Assembly (NCBI GenBank): GCA_963840535.1
Contig: CAWIZJ010000057.1
Span: 124,001 to 188,000, forward strand
DNA from: VAZQ01 sp963840535
Lineage (GTDB): Bacteria; Pseudomonadota; Alphaproteobacteria; Rhizobiales; Xanthobacteraceae
Length of the DNA stretch: 64,000 nucleotides
Direction: 5' to 3'
In this document: positions 38,452-49,000 of the stretch, piece after piece
Position numbering within the stretch: position 1 is the stretch's first letter
How the letters are laid out: each line of letters starts with the position of its first letter
Notes under the pieces: generated by a model
The model's database searches: none
Told to the model about the DNA's origin: nothing
Seen by the model: only the letters and a program-made list of their open reading frames with translations
Translations under genes and position numbers: made by a program

Positions 38452-38619
38452 CTAGACGGACGGGCCAAGGCCGGGGATCGCACAGACGGGGTCGCCGACT
38501 GCCTGCTTCCTCGCGGTTTCACGTACGGAGTTCATGCTCGCAACGTCATCGACGGCCCTGTCCGCGGCCGCGCGGTCGACGCCGGAACTGGCGACGAGAC
38601 GCCTGATGAGTGCGTGCAT
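38452..38619 (-). CDS. Small ORF, unrecognised
   Basis: A 55-residue frame starting MHALIRRLVASSGVDRAAAD. The first 28 residues resemble the amphipathic helical start of small DUF2267/DUF2780-type proteins, but the expected continuation is missing. It may be a frameshifted remnant or a chance frame. No strong ribosome-binding site is evident. Confidence 0.3.
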   Translation of the reverse strand: MHALIRRLVASSGVDRAAADRAVDDVASMNSVRETARKQAVGDPVCAIPGLGPSV

Positions 38620-38930
38620 ATGCCCCTCTGCTATTCCGCGCTGACGGCGGGTTGCCGATATACTAGGCTGCCGGAACGCGAGAAAACAAGCGTCGCCACA
38701 AAAACTCCGGGCTCGTTGTTGCATTCGTGCATCAGGTGACTGCATTGCCGATTGCGTTGGCAACCCGAGCGACGCTCATTTCTGGCGAGACGATGCAGAT
38801 CCGTGATCGCTGCTGTAAGAAATGATCGAAAGCGACCGATCTTCCCCGGCAGAGCCGCCGGTCGCGGCAGTTGACCGTGCACGTCGGACGGCGACAATGG
38901 CAGGCGGCACCATCGGCAAGGGACCATGCA

Positions 38931-40510
38931 ATGGCGGACCTCGATACGGATGGCACGATTTTCGTCGGCAAGGGCGACAAGCCCGAAGTCTTGACGCTCG
39001 CGCTGGCCAATCGCCACGGACTGGTGACGGGAGCCACCGGAACCGGAAAAACGGTGACGCTGCAGGTGCTGGCGGAAGGCTTCTCGCGGGCGGGCGTCGC
39101 CGTGTTTGCCGCCGACGTCAAAGGCGACCTCTCGGGCATTTCCGAGGTCGGTGAAGCCAAGGAGGCGTTCGTAGCCCGCGCCAAGAGCCTCGGCTTCGAC
39201 TACGAGCCCGACCAATTCCCGGTAATTTTCTGGGATTTGTTCGGGGAGCAGGGCCATCCGATACGCGCCACGATCTCCGAGGTCGGACCGCTGCTGCTGT
39301 CGCGGCTCCTGGACCTCAACGAGATCCAGGAGGGTGTGCTCAACATCTGCTTCCGGATCGCCGACGAGCAGGGCTTGCTGATCCTGGACCTCAAGGATCT
39401 GCGCGCCATGCTCGGCTACATCTCGGACCACGCCGCGCAGCTCACCGTCCAATACGGCAATGTCTCCAAGGCGACCGTCGGCACCATCCAGCGCCGGCTG
39501 CTGGTCCTGGAGAACCAGGGCGGCAACAGTTTTTTCGGCGAGCCGGCGCTCGCGCTGAAAGACTTCATCCGAGCCGATCGCGGCGGCCGTGGCTACATCA
39601 ACATTCTCGCCGCCGACAAGCTGATGGAGAATCCCCGGCTGTACGCCACCTTCCTCTTGTGGCTGCTGTCGGAGCTGTTCGAGGAGCTGCCGGAGGTCGG
39701 TGACCAGGCCAAGCCCAAGCTCTGCTTCTTCTTCGACGAGGCGCATCTCCTGTTCAACGACGCGCCGAAGGCGCTGCTCGACAAGATCGAGCAAGTGGTG
39801 CGGCTGGTTCGATCGAAAGGAGTGGGGGTCTATTTCGTCACTCAGAATCCGCTCGATGTGCCCGATACTGTTCTGGCCCAACTCGGCAACCGCGTGCAGC
39901 ATGCGCTGCGCGCGTTCACTCCGCGCGACCAGAAGGCGGTGCGGGCCGCGGCCGAGACCTTCCGTCCCAATCCCAAGCTCCACACCGCCAAGGTGATCAT
40001 GGAGCTCGGCAAGGGGGAGGCACTGGTCTCTTTCCTCGAGGGCAACGGGACCCCGTCGATGGTGGAGCGCTGCATGATCCGGCCGCCGTCCGGGCGTCTC
40101 GGGCCGATCACGCCGCAAGAGCGCAAGGCGCTGATGGCGAAAAGCCCGATCAAGGGCAAGTACGACGAGGCCGTCGATTCCGAATTCCGCCTACGAGATT
40201 CTGCAGCAGCGGGTTCAGTCGGAAGCCGCCAATGGCGATACCGAAACCGCAGAAGCGTCCACCGGCGGCCTGGGCGGGATCCTGGGCGGCATCGGTGGCG
40301 TCCTCGGAGAGCATCCTCGGCACCAGCCGTCCACGTGGAAAGCGGCTGTCGACCGGTCAGGTGATTGCCCGCGATGTCACGCGTTCGGTCACCAACCGCG
40401 TGGCGGGCAAGGTCGCCGCCGACATCGGGAAGGCGATCGCCGGCAAGACGGGGAGCTCGGTCGGTCGCGCGATCGTGCGCGGAACCATGGGAGGAATACT
40501 GAGAAGGTGA
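38931..40510 (+). CDS. HerA-like DUF853 ATPase, two frameshifts near the C-terminus
   Basis: A roughly 525-residue FtsK/HerA-superfamily ATPase (DUF853, YjgR-like). Walker A is LVTGATGTGKTVTLQVLAEG, followed by VFAADVKGDLSGIS. Walker B is KLCFFFDEAHLLFND, and VYFVTQNPLDVPDTVL carries the sensor motif with LGNRVQHALRAFTPRDQKAV. Frame changes near 40186 and 40308 are needed to join EILQQRVQSEAAN, a Gly-rich stretch, and the end SILGTSRPRGKR...GTMGGILRR. They fall in the low-complexity tail but still restore the family C-terminus. Function is not established; DNA pumping is possible. The ATG at 38931 has AAGGGA upstream. Confidence 0.85.
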
Positions 40511-40556
40511 CGCGGCCTCCCGGTCCATGAATCGTGCAAAGTCAGAGCATCACCAC

Positions 40557-41954
40557 ATGACGCCCTCGCAAGCGCTTCCCGCCGTCCTCGACACGATCGA
40601 TGCCGAGCTCGACCGCAGCCTCGATCGACTGTTCGACCTGCTCAAGATCCAGTCGATCTCCACCGATCCGGCCTACAAGGACCAATGCCGGAGCGCGGCC
40701 GAGCATGTCGCCAAGGATCTTTCGAGCATCGGGTTCGACACCAGCATTCGCCCGACCGCAGGACATCCCATCGTGGTGGGGAAGGGCGGCGGAACCGACG
40801 GCACGGCTCCGCGCGTCCTGTTCTACGGCCACTACGACGTGCAGCCGGTGGACCCGCTCGACATGTGGGACGCGCCGCCCTTCGCACCGCGCATCGCGAC
40901 GCTGCCCGATGGGCGCAAGGTCATCGTGGCGCGCGGCGCCTGCGACGACAAGGGTCAGATCATGACCTTCGTCGAGGCTTGCCGCGCGTTCAAGACGGTC
41001 ACCGGCCAGTTGCCGCTGCCGATCACCATGATGATCGAGGGCGAGGAGGAGTGCGGATCCAGCCACCTGTTCGGCTTCGTCGAGGACCACGCCGATGAGC
41101 TCAAGGCCGACCTCGCGCTGGTCTGCGACACCAGCATGTGGGACCCGGCGACGCCGATGGTGACGACCTCGCTGCGCGGACTGGTCTACGAGGAGGTCAG
41201 GCTCACCTGCGCCGACCGCGACCTTCATTCAGGTCTGTTCGGCGGAGCGGCCCAGAATCCGTTGCGTGTGCTTGCGCGTGTCCTGGCTGCCATGCACGAC
41301 GACGACGGCCGCGTCACCATCCCCGGCTTTTACGACGGGGTGAGGGAATTGCCGCCCGACATCAAGGCCGACCTCGCGGGGCTCGACCTCACGCCGGAGA
41401 ACTTCCTCGCCGAGGTCGGGCTCAAGGTGCCGGCGGGGGAGAAGGGCCGTCTGTTGATCGAGCAGATCGCGACGCGTCCGACCGCCGAGATCAACGGCAT
41501 GATCGGGGGCTATACCGGGGAGGGAGCGAAAACCGTCATCCCGGGGCAGGCGACGGCCAAGGTCTCGTTTCGCCTGGTCGGAGCCCAGGATCCCAAGAAG
41601 ATCCGCGATTCCTTCCATGCCTTCGTGCGTGCTCGTCTGCCTGTCGACGCCGCGGTCGAGTTCAAGAGCTTCGCCAGTGCGCCGGCGACCGAGCTTCCCT
41701 TCGACAATCCTGCCCTCGCCAAGACGCGCGCCGCGCTTGCCGCCGAATGGGGCAAGAAGGCGCTGGCGATCGGGGAGGGCGGCTCGATCCCGATCGTCGG
41801 CGATTTCAAGCGTGTGCTCGGGATGGACACCATCATGGTCGGCTTCGCGCTCGACGATGACCGGGTGCATTCGCCGAACGAGAAGTACGACCTCAACTCC
41901 TTCCACAAGGGTACCCGCAGCTGGGCACGGATTCTGGCCGCGCTGGCGGGGTGA
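40557..41954 (+). CDS. M20-family metallopeptidase (dipeptidase-type)
   Basis: A roughly 465-residue zinc peptidase. Metal ligands are in VLFYGHYDVQP (His, Asp), ARGACDDKGQ (bridging Asp), MIEGEEECGSSHL (catalytic and metal Glu) and HSPNEKYDLNSFHKG (last His). DLHSGLFGGAAQNPL opens the dimerisation domain. It resembles CNDP-like dipeptidases that cleave a range of dipeptides in the cytoplasm. An ATG at 40527 would add ten residues. Complete and unbroken, 46 bases after the HerA-like gene. Confidence 0.9.
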   Translation: MTPSQALPAVLDTIDAELDRSLDRLFDLLKIQSISTDPAYKDQCRSAAEHVAKDLSSIGFDTSIRPTAGHPIVVGKGGGTDGTAPRVLFYGHYDVQPVDPLDMWDAPPFAPRIATLPDGRKVIVARGACDDKGQIMTFVEACRAFKTVTGQLPLPITMMIEGEEECGSSHLFGFVEDHADELKADLALVCDTSMWDPATPMVTTSLRGLVYEEVRLTCADRDLHSGLFGGAAQNPLRVLARVLAAMHDDDGRVTIPGFYDGVRELPPDIKADLAGLDLTPENFLAEVGLKVPAGEKGRLLIEQIATRPTAEINGMIGGYTGEGAKTVIPGQATAKVSFRLVGAQDPKKIRDSFHAFVRARLPVDAAVEFKSFASAPATELPFDNPALAKTRAALAAEWGKKALAIGEGGSIPIVGDFKRVLGMDTIMVGFALDDDRVHSPNEKYDLNSFHKGTRSWARILAALAG

Positions 41955-42012
41955 GTGGAAAAACGCCACACACGAACGTCGTCTGGTTCGCGCCAAGCGC
42001 CGCGTTCGCCGG

Positions 42013-43188
42013 TCAGAATGCAGTGGCCAAGTCCCTGGCGCCCGGCAGCTGTGAAGCCTGATCCATCTTGGCCTCGATCGCTGCAAACAACGCCGCGACC
42101 ACGCCGGTTCGCCGCGCGATCGGATTGCGTTCGTAGCCTCCCTGCTGGAAGAAATTCGCGGTCGGAACCCGCTGCCGCAGGGCCTGAGGCATGGTGACGA
42201 TATCGAAGCCGTTTCCGTCACCGGTGAGGTTCATCATTTCGAGCTCGGCCGCGCTCAATGGCGCCTTGTGACCTCTGTTGCGCGCGAACAGCACGGAGTT
42301 GAGCAGCTTCTGGGTCTGCAGCAACGGACCGATGTCGCGATCCAGGATCGCCGCATGGATGCCCAGACCTCCTGGCGTATTCTTCGCGAGGCTGTCATGT
42401 GCGCTCCATTCGTTGGGCACGGTCCGGCTGAACGCGATCATCCGGCGAACCGTCTCGATCTTCTGCAACATCACTTTTTTCGGATCACCGGCCAGCTCCT
42501 CGGCCTTCTGTCGCAATACCTTGATGAATTGATCGCCATGCACCGCCATGAGGCTGACGCTGTTGGTGCTCAGCAGCTGATTGTACCCCATGGCCGGCGA
42601 GATCGCTCTTGCGCCCGGCCTCGGATGGGTCAGTCCCGCCTGCACGTCGTAAGTGCCGTTGCCTCCGGTTTCGAAGGCGTAGATCCGCACAACCTGGTCC
42701 CTGGTCAGGCCTGCCGCCGCCGCGGTCTTGGCGTAGGCTTGCTTGAATGCGATCTCGCTGTCCGGTCTTTGCGGCACGAACCCGAATTGCTCGACCGCGG
42801 CCTTGAGAAAATCGGCCACAACCGGAATATCCGGCTTGCGTGGCTCCGTCGGATCCGGGTCGGGCGCGGTCGGATCGAGCGGGCGCGGCGGTCCTTTGTA
42901 GATCGGCGGCTGATTGAGCACGTAGTCGTCGAGCCCGATCGGCTCGTTGTTGCGGCGCTTCGCATTGCGCGCTCGCCGTTTCTCGGCAATCGATGTCCAG
43001 TACCCAGCGGCTTCCTCCTCGAACGCGCGCCGTGCCCTGAGATATTGCGCCAACATCGCGTGGTAGTCGCCGGCCGTCGCCTGCCTTGGCCCGTGTGCGG
43101 CGTCCTGGGATAAAACCGGCACGACCGCCATCAGAAGGGCCGCTGCGAGCAGCCAAGCCGATGCTTGCGGAAACACGATGGGCCGCAT
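42013..43188 (-). CDS. Exported protein of unknown function, possibly lysozyme-like
   Basis: A 391-residue protein with a signal peptide (hydrophobic LLAAALLMAVVPVLSQ before DAAHG). A proline-rich linker (PPIYKGPPRPLDPTAPDPDP) follows at about residues 85-110. The C-terminal part holds IYAFETGGNGTYDVQAGLT, SPAMGYNQLLSTNSVSL and LNLTGDGNG-like segments. The FETGG-NGTYD region with a conserved Glu, followed by a GYNQLL stretch, is suggestive of a transglycosylase-like fold, but I do not recognise the family. Probably periplasmic. Alternative start at 43281 lacks support. Confidence 0.6.
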   Translation of the reverse strand: MRPIVFPQASAWLLAAALLMAVVPVLSQDAAHGPRQATAGDYHAMLAQYLRARRAFEEEAAGYWTSIAEKRRARNAKRRNNEPIGLDDYVLNQPPIYKGPPRPLDPTAPDPDPTEPRKPDIPVVADFLKAAVEQFGFVPQRPDSEIAFKQAYAKTAAAAGLTRDQVVRIYAFETGGNGTYDVQAGLTHPRPGARAISPAMGYNQLLSTNSVSLMAVHGDQFIKVLRQKAEELAGDPKKVMLQKIETVRRMIAFSRTVPNEWSAHDSLAKNTPGGLGIHAAILDRDIGPLLQTQKLLNSVLFARNRGHKAPLSAAELEMMNLTGDGNGFDIVTMPQALRQRVPTANFFQQGGYERNPIARRTGVVAALFAAIEAKMDQASQLPGARDLATAF

Positions 43189-43355
43189 TGCCGATCCTTG
43201 TCGGCCGTCATTGCCGCCGTTCAACGGCGGATCGATAGTGCTGCGTATAGCACGAGTTGCGGGGGGCTCGGCCGATAGCATAGGAAGCCATCACGCTGCC
43301 CGCGTTCGGCCGCGCGGCGTCGATGATCCTGCAGCTGTGCGGTGCGAGGGACGGG

Positions 43356-44036
43356 TCACAGGGCCCGGTAGAGCCGCTCGTCGTAGAGCGCGCCGGTCAT
43401 CGGCGTGAGCTGATCGCGGAACTTCCTGGTGTGGGCAGCAGTGATGTGTGCGACATAGGCGCCGGTGTTCCTCCAGATCTCGACCACCGAGAAGTGGTTG
43501 GGGCGATTGCCCTGTTGGAGCACCTCGAAGCGGATCCCATTGGCCTCCTTGCGGCTGTCCGCGACCAATGCCTTGAGCGCGTCGACGCATTCATCCTTGC
43601 GCGGCGGCGGAACGTCGACATGGGTCACCACGTAGATCGCTCCGCGACCGATTTTCTTCTGGTCCGCCACCTCCAATCCGGTATGCGTGCGGTCGTCGAT
43701 CGCGCTGATCAGGAACGGCTTGATCTTGGTCCGAAAGTCCTTGGTGTGGGCGGCCGCGGTGTGCGCGTCGTAGGCCTTCTGGTCCTTCCAGGTCGCCACG
43801 ATCACGAACTGGTTCGGCGGCGACGCGCGCTGCAGGATCTCGAACCGGGTGTTGCCGTCGTCCTTGCGGCTGGCAGTCGCGAGTTGCCGCAACAGGACCG
43901 CAGCAGCGCCGCTGTTCGCCGGCGCGACGTCGATGTAGCTCACCACATGGACCTGGGGATCCTGGGCGCGGGCGGGGGACGGCGAAACGAGCGGCATCGC
44001 AAGGATTGCGAGCAGGAGCGAAAGAACGAGGCGCAT
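43356..44036 (-). CDS. Exported protein with two ABM (antibiotic biosynthesis monooxygenase) domains
   Basis: A 226-residue protein. It has a signal peptide (MRLVLSLLLAILAMPLVSPS, cut after ARA). It then carries two ferredoxin-like ABM repeats: VHVVSYIDVAP...FVIVATWKDQKAYDAHTAAA and IYVVTHVDVPP...FSVVEIWRNTGAYVAHITAA. The paired repeats are clearly homologous to each other (H-(T/I)-AAHT-(K/R)-FR near the end of each). ABM domains act as heme-degrading or quinol oxygenases. Exported double-domain versions are unusual and their role is unknown. GGGGGG lies upstream of the ATG. Confidence 0.8.
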   Translation of the reverse strand: MRLVLSLLLAILAMPLVSPSPARAQDPQVHVVSYIDVAPANSGAAAVLLRQLATASRKDDGNTRFEILQRASPPNQFVIVATWKDQKAYDAHTAAAHTKDFRTKIKPFLISAIDDRTHTGLEVADQKKIGRGAIYVVTHVDVPPPRKDECVDALKALVADSRKEANGIRFEVLQQGNRPNHFSVVEIWRNTGAYVAHITAAHTRKFRDQLTPMTGALYDERLYRAL

Positions 44037-44278
44037 GTCATCCCCCCAATCCGACCTTGGCAGCGTCTTGCTCGATACTAGCGATGCCACCGACCGGCCG
44101 TCAACGCAGCCGGAATGCCGCCAAGGGCAACCCGATCGACCGCTCGGCGACGGCCGAGCAACGCACGCGCCGGCGTCGCGAGGAGGGCGTGGAGAAATCC
44201 CGGCTCCCGGTCGTGGCGGCGACGGCGCAGTGGCATTAGACTATATCGCAGCAACGCGCACGGCGCTGGAGCGGGCGG

Positions 44279-45209
44279 ATGACACCCGGCAACGGCTGGT
44301 CGAAGACCTGGACCTTCTTCGAGGGCGATTGGCACGAAGGCAACGTTCCGATCATGGGGGTGCGCAGCCATGCCGCCTGGCTCGGCTCGGTGGTGTTCGA
44401 CGGCGCCCGCGCGTTCGAGGGTGTCGCGCCCGATCTCGATCTTCATTTTGCACGCGTCAATGCGTCCGCCGAGACGTACTTTCTCGAGCCGCAAGTGCCG
44501 GTCGGGACCTGGCTGGACCTCGCCGCCGAGGGAATCAGCCGGTTCGACCGACAGACGGCGCTCTACATCAGGCCGATGTACTGGGCCGAGCAGGGTGGAC
44601 GGCTGCTGATCGCGCCCAAGACCGAATTCGACGCGCTGGTGTCTTTCACTCTACGAGGCGCCGATGCGCGAGCCGACCGGATTCTCGGTGACGCTCTCGC
44701 CGTTTCTCAAGCCTTCGCTCGAATGCATGCCGGTCAACGCCAAGGCCGGATGTCTCTATCCCAACAATGCGCGTGCGCTGGTCGAGGCTCACGGGCGCGG
44801 ATTCGAAAATTGCATTGTCCGTGACCTCCTGGGCAACGTTGCCGAGCTCGCCAGCGCAAACGTGTTCATGGCCAAGGACGGCGTGGTATTCACTCCGGTC
44901 CCGAACGGCACCTTCCTCAATGGCATTACCCGCCAAAGGGTGATCGCACTGCTGCGTGACGCCGGCATCACGGTGGTCGAGACCACGCTGCGTTACGAGG
45001 ATTTCGAGACGGCCGACGAGATGTTCTCCACCGGCAACTATTCCAAGGTCATGCCGGTGACGCGCATCGGCGAGCGTTCGTTGCAGCCCGGGCCCTGCTA
45101 CCGCAAGGCGCGTGCGCTCTACTGGGAATTCGCGCACGGCCGAGGCTCCTGCGGTCAAAGACCAGGGCGGGTGAGCAACGTGTCGAACGAACGTCCGCGG
45201 ATATCGTAG
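44279..45209 (+). CDS. Class IV aminotransferase (branched-chain type), frameshifted
   Basis: A PLP-dependent aminotransferase of about 295 residues. The N-terminal part is TWTFFEGDWHEGNVPIMG, then GSVVFDGARAFEGV. After a one-base shift near 44648 it continues EAPMREPTGFSVTLSPF. ECMPVNAKAGCLYPNNARAL carries the PLP lysine. RDLLGNVAELASANVFMAKD and TFLNGITRQRVIALLRDAG complete the family. A second shift near 45137 may also be needed; the alternative frame would end at 45174. As read, it overlaps the convergent membrane-protein gene by 55 bases, which supports the shorter end. Substrates are probably branched-chain or D-amino acids. Confidence 0.8.
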
Positions 45210-46830
45210 ACGCGGGCAAAGCTGACCCCGTCGCGCACGATATCGACCAGCAGCGGGGCATCGAACCTCGCGCAATAGAACTCGCCGAGCATCATCGCGA
45301 AGTCGGCGCCCTTCGGATCCCAGGTCGTCTCGAAATCCGGGCCGAGCTCGACCTGGGGCGAACGGTGGGGGCCACAGACCGCGATCTTCCAACGGCGGCG
45401 GTCCGGTTTGACCTCGCGGCGTTCGGCCAGAACCGTCAGCAGCTCCTGCGCGGCCTGCTTGAACGAGAGACCCCAGTAGTCGAGCATGTAGCGATCGCGG
45501 GCGTGCGCGACGCCACCGGACAGCCGATTGAAGTGGGCGTATTCGTAGGGATGAAGCCGGAGCATGGCTGCAACCGGCAGAGCGAAGCCGACCAGAAGGA
45601 CCGCGATGGCAGCGAGGTTGAGCGGCCGGGATCGGCGCGTGACGTCGATGAGACGGGACGCGGCAAGTCCGCCGAGCGCCGCCAGCGGCGGCAATACCAG
45701 CACGAAATGCCGGATGCCGTTATACATCGCCGGTCGCAGCACGATCGTTACGGCGAGAGGCAACAGGGCGGCGAGCGCAACGAGCAGAAGGGTCGCGCGT
45801 CGATTGGCGGCAATGTCGCGACGGAACGCTGCGACGAGCGCACCGGCCGCGCCGAAGGATCCGGATAGAAGCAGAACCTCCGGCAGCTTGAGGACGAGCA
45901 GGGTCGGCACGTAGCTGCGCGGCATGTCGGGCACCGCGATCAACTCACCGCCGAACAGCTCTTCCCACGGCTTCTCGAAGAAGTACGAAAAGTATCGATC
46001 GCCCGCAGCGGATTGAGCGGGTCGAGCACCGACCACGGCCAGATCAGCGCCATGACTGCGTAGGCGAGCAGGATGGCCGGCAGCAGCGCCAATATGAACC
46101 GCAGAAGCCGGCGGGCCGCAGCTCCGATGCCGCGGGCGCGCGCTTCGACGGCAAGGATCAGGACCATGGCCGCAAACGCGTTGATCGCCCCGAACGCGCC
46201 CATGATGCGCGAGCCGAACGAGAGGCCGAACCCGACCCCGATGAGCGCGATCGTCGCGACCGAGGGGCGCGGATACTGGTCGAAGCCGCGTACCAGGCCC
46301 AGCAGGAAAATCGCCATCGCGACTGCGAACGGCAAGTCCTTCGGGTTCATGAACATGTGGCCGTAGTAGAGCGGGCAGGTGGCCAGTAGAACGAGCGCGA
46401 TCAGTCCCGCGAGCGGTCCGCCGATGCGCCGGCCCACTCGCCACGTGACGAGCATCCCGAGAATGCCGACCGCCGCCCCCACGAGCCTGCGCGTCTCGAA
46501 CATCGTGAACGGGAGCGCCTTGGCGAGAATGGCGGCCGAGAGGTCGAACCCGCCGCCGTAATAGTGGAGATTGACCCACGACAGGGCCCGCCGGTCGGCG
46601 AGGCCGGAGGCGTAGAAAACACGCAGGAGCTCGCCGTATTCGGCGTGGACATAGTCGTCCCAGCTCAGCCCATAGTCACGAAACGTCGACAGCGCGAGAA
46701 TGACCACGATGCCGAGCACGGCGATGGCGAGACCATCGAAAGCTCGATTGGCAGTCAGCGCGTCTGCGGCGAAAACCGGAATGGGGGCGGCGACGGCCAC
46801 GGCTCGGCTCGAGTCTCGTTCGTGGCGCAA
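45155..46830 (-). CDS. GT39-like membrane glycosyltransferase, one frameshift
   Basis: A multi-pass membrane protein of about 558 residues. FRDYGLSWDDYVHAEYGEL near residue 50 has the conserved acidic residues of the first periplasmic loop of GT-C enzymes. About ten further helices follow (LVGAAVGILGMLVTWRVGRR, ALIWPWSVLDPLNPL). The frame changes near 46000, joining NPLRAI to RYFSYFFEKPWEELFGGELI. The C-terminal soluble part has RLHPYEYAHFNRLSGGV and MLDYWGLSFKQAAQEL. It probably transfers a sugar from a polyprenyl-phosphate donor. Confidence 0.75.
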
Positions 46831-46985
46831 AAACTACCGGCCGAATGCGGCGCGAGTTGTTCATTGCCGGCCCGGCGTGCTCCGGCGCGACCCGTCGGCC
46901 GGGATCGGGTCACGCCGGATGGCGCCCTCGCGTGGTGCATGGTCTCACCGGCAGACCGATCTCCCACGCTCGGGGTGGCCTTGGA

Positions 46986-47588
46986 TCATTTCATTGCCGC
47001 GTCGAACATCTTTGCGACGTGGTCCCAATTGACCAGGTGATCCACGAACGCCTTGAGGTAGTCCGGACGCCGGTTGCGGTAGTCGATGTAGTACGAATGC
47101 TCCCAAACGTCGCAGCCGAGGATCGGCTTGGCGCCTTGCACCAGCGGACTCTCCCCGTTCGGTGTCTTGGTGACGGTGATCTTGCCGTCCTTGACCGCCA
47201 GCCAGCACCAGCCGGAACCGAACTGCGTGACGCCGGCCTGGATGAAGTCCTCCTTCATCTTGGCGACCGAGCCGAGATCCGAGACGATCTTCTTCTCGAG
47301 ATTGCCGGGGATCTTGTCCCCGCCACCGCCCGGCTTCATCCACTGCCAGAAATGGATGTGATTGTAATGTTGGCCGGCATTGTTGAAGAGCCCGGCATTC
47401 TTGCCGAAGGAGCCCTTCACCACGTCCTCGAGCGATTTTTCCTCCCACTCCGTGCCCTTGAGAAGGTTGTTGCCGTTGTTGACATAGGCGAGGTGGTGCT
47501 TGTCGTGGTGATATTCGAGCGTCTCGCGGGACATGTAGGGGGCGAGCGCGTCGTGAGCATAGGGAAGATCCGGCAGCGTGAACGACAT
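46986..47588 (-). CDS. sodB: Fe/Mn superoxide dismutase
   Basis: A 200-residue SOD. Metal ligands are His in LEYHHDKHHLAYVNNGN, His in NNAGQHYNHIHFWQWMKP, and Asp and His in CDVWEHSYYIDYRNRRPDYL. GSGWCWLAVKDGKI and the N-terminal FTLPDLPYAHDALAPYMS are standard. The Q/G pattern (NNAGQHYNH) cannot by itself settle Fe versus Mn, though alphaproteobacterial enzymes of this type usually use Fe. Cytoplasmic. GAGGAG lies upstream of ATG 47588. Confidence 0.95.
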   Translation of the reverse strand: MSFTLPDLPYAHDALAPYMSRETLEYHHDKHHLAYVNNGNNLLKGTEWEEKSLEDVVKGSFGKNAGLFNNAGQHYNHIHFWQWMKPGGGGDKIPGNLEKKIVSDLGSVAKMKEDFIQAGVTQFGSGWCWLAVKDGKITVTKTPNGESPLVQGAKPILGCDVWEHSYYIDYRNRRPDYLKAFVDHLVNWDHVAKMFDAAMK

Positions 47589-47888
47589 TGGCGTGCTCCT
47601 CAATGGTCGGGACGAGGCGGGCGCGTGGCCATATGGCAACGGATGCGCGACCACCTGGGTTCCGGGTTAACTCATTAGGCTGGAGTAGCGATCGGGGCAA
47701 CGGATGGCACTGGCCGGTTTGCGGCCCAGGGGCGGTGATTCGCTCCGGCTCCCTGTCGAGACCGCGTTAAGCAAGATCGGAATTGGCCACGATCTGTGTC
47801 ACATTAGTTATTGCGATCGCTGCGGAACGGGGCCAAAATTCTTTGGTAACCATAGCAGCGGGCTGCTGCATGGCCGGGGCGTAGACGC

Positions 47889-48936
47889 ATGGCTGTGATC
47901 TTGTTGGTGCTGGGTATCGTGGTTGCGGCGGCGGGGGTCGCCGCGCTCGGATTCGGTATTCCAATCAATGAGTTCACTCTCGGGACCACGCTCATCCTCG
48001 CGGGCGCCACGGCGCTCACAGGTGGCCTGATCCTGATCGCGTTGTCGGCGGTGGTCGCCGAGCTTGGCCGCCTCGCCGAGGGTCTGCGGCCGCGCCCAGC
48101 GGCGAGGTCCGCGGCCCGCGCGGGCGAGGTCCCGGAATCCGTCGCCAAGCCGGCGGCAGCGCCGGCCGCCCCCGCGGCGGTCATGCCTATGGCCACAGCG
48201 CCTCAGGGTGCCTATCCGTCGGCGGCAAGTTCTCCGGTCCCCTCGCGGCTGCGGCCCGAGGTTCCGTTGCGGGACCTCAGATCACCTGAGCCCTATCCTG
48301 CCGGCGCGCCGCCGTCGTCGGTCGAGGTTTCGGCCGCTGCCATCGAAAGACTGCGCTCCAGCATCCCGCGCACCGAGCGTGCCGGTCTGAAGGTCGAGCC
48401 GTCGGACGCCGATCTCGAGGAGGTGCCGTTGTCGCCCAACGGGGTCGCTGCACCAGGCGCCAGCACCGTCGCGTGCGGCGCAGCAGCCGCGCGCCGCGGG
48501 CGATGAGGCGCCGGAGACGAGGGATGCGGCGGAAGAGCCCGCCGGCGCGGCAGCGGTCGAAGCCCTGAAGGCCTCGCGGCTCGATTTCCTGTTCCGTTCC
48601 AAGCCGGCGCGTCCGGCACCGCAGTCGGAGAGCTTCGAAGCGTTCTGGCCGGCCGATGGGCGGCCTGGGCGGCCTCCCGCGGCTGCGCCCGAGACCCAAC
48701 GCGCCGTCGCGCAGGTCGAAAGGCAAGCGGAATCGCCTTCACCGGCGCCCGAGCGACGCGCGGAGCCGTTGCCGACCGCCGAGCCGCGCGCGGCCGCCGT
48801 CCTCAAATCGGGCGTGGTCGATGGGATGGCCTACACGCTCTACGCGGATGGATCGATCGAGGCCAAGCTGTCCCATGGGACCGTCAGGTTCGGCTCGATC
48901 ACCGAATTGCGGGCCCACATCGAGAGCAACTCCTGA
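47889..48936 (+). CDS. Membrane-anchored proline/alanine-rich protein of unknown function, one frameshift
   Basis: About 349 residues once a shift near 48452 is bridged. Two N-terminal helices (ILLVLGIVVAAAGVAALGFG and LGTTLILAGATALTGGLILI) are followed by a long Pro/Ala-rich disordered region. A compact conserved end reads VVDGMAYTLYADGSIEAKLS and RFGSITELRAHIE. This C-terminal module recurs in hypothetical proteins of Bradyrhizobiaceae as far as I recall. The module recurs with an acidic or positional role that is not known. The continued coding bias and the conserved end show that the shift is not the true stop. Confidence 0.65.
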
Positions 48937-49000
48937 GGCTGGGTCCCCCCGACGGCGAGGGCGGCGACCGCCATCGAGCCCAAACGCACTGGCTGCCACT

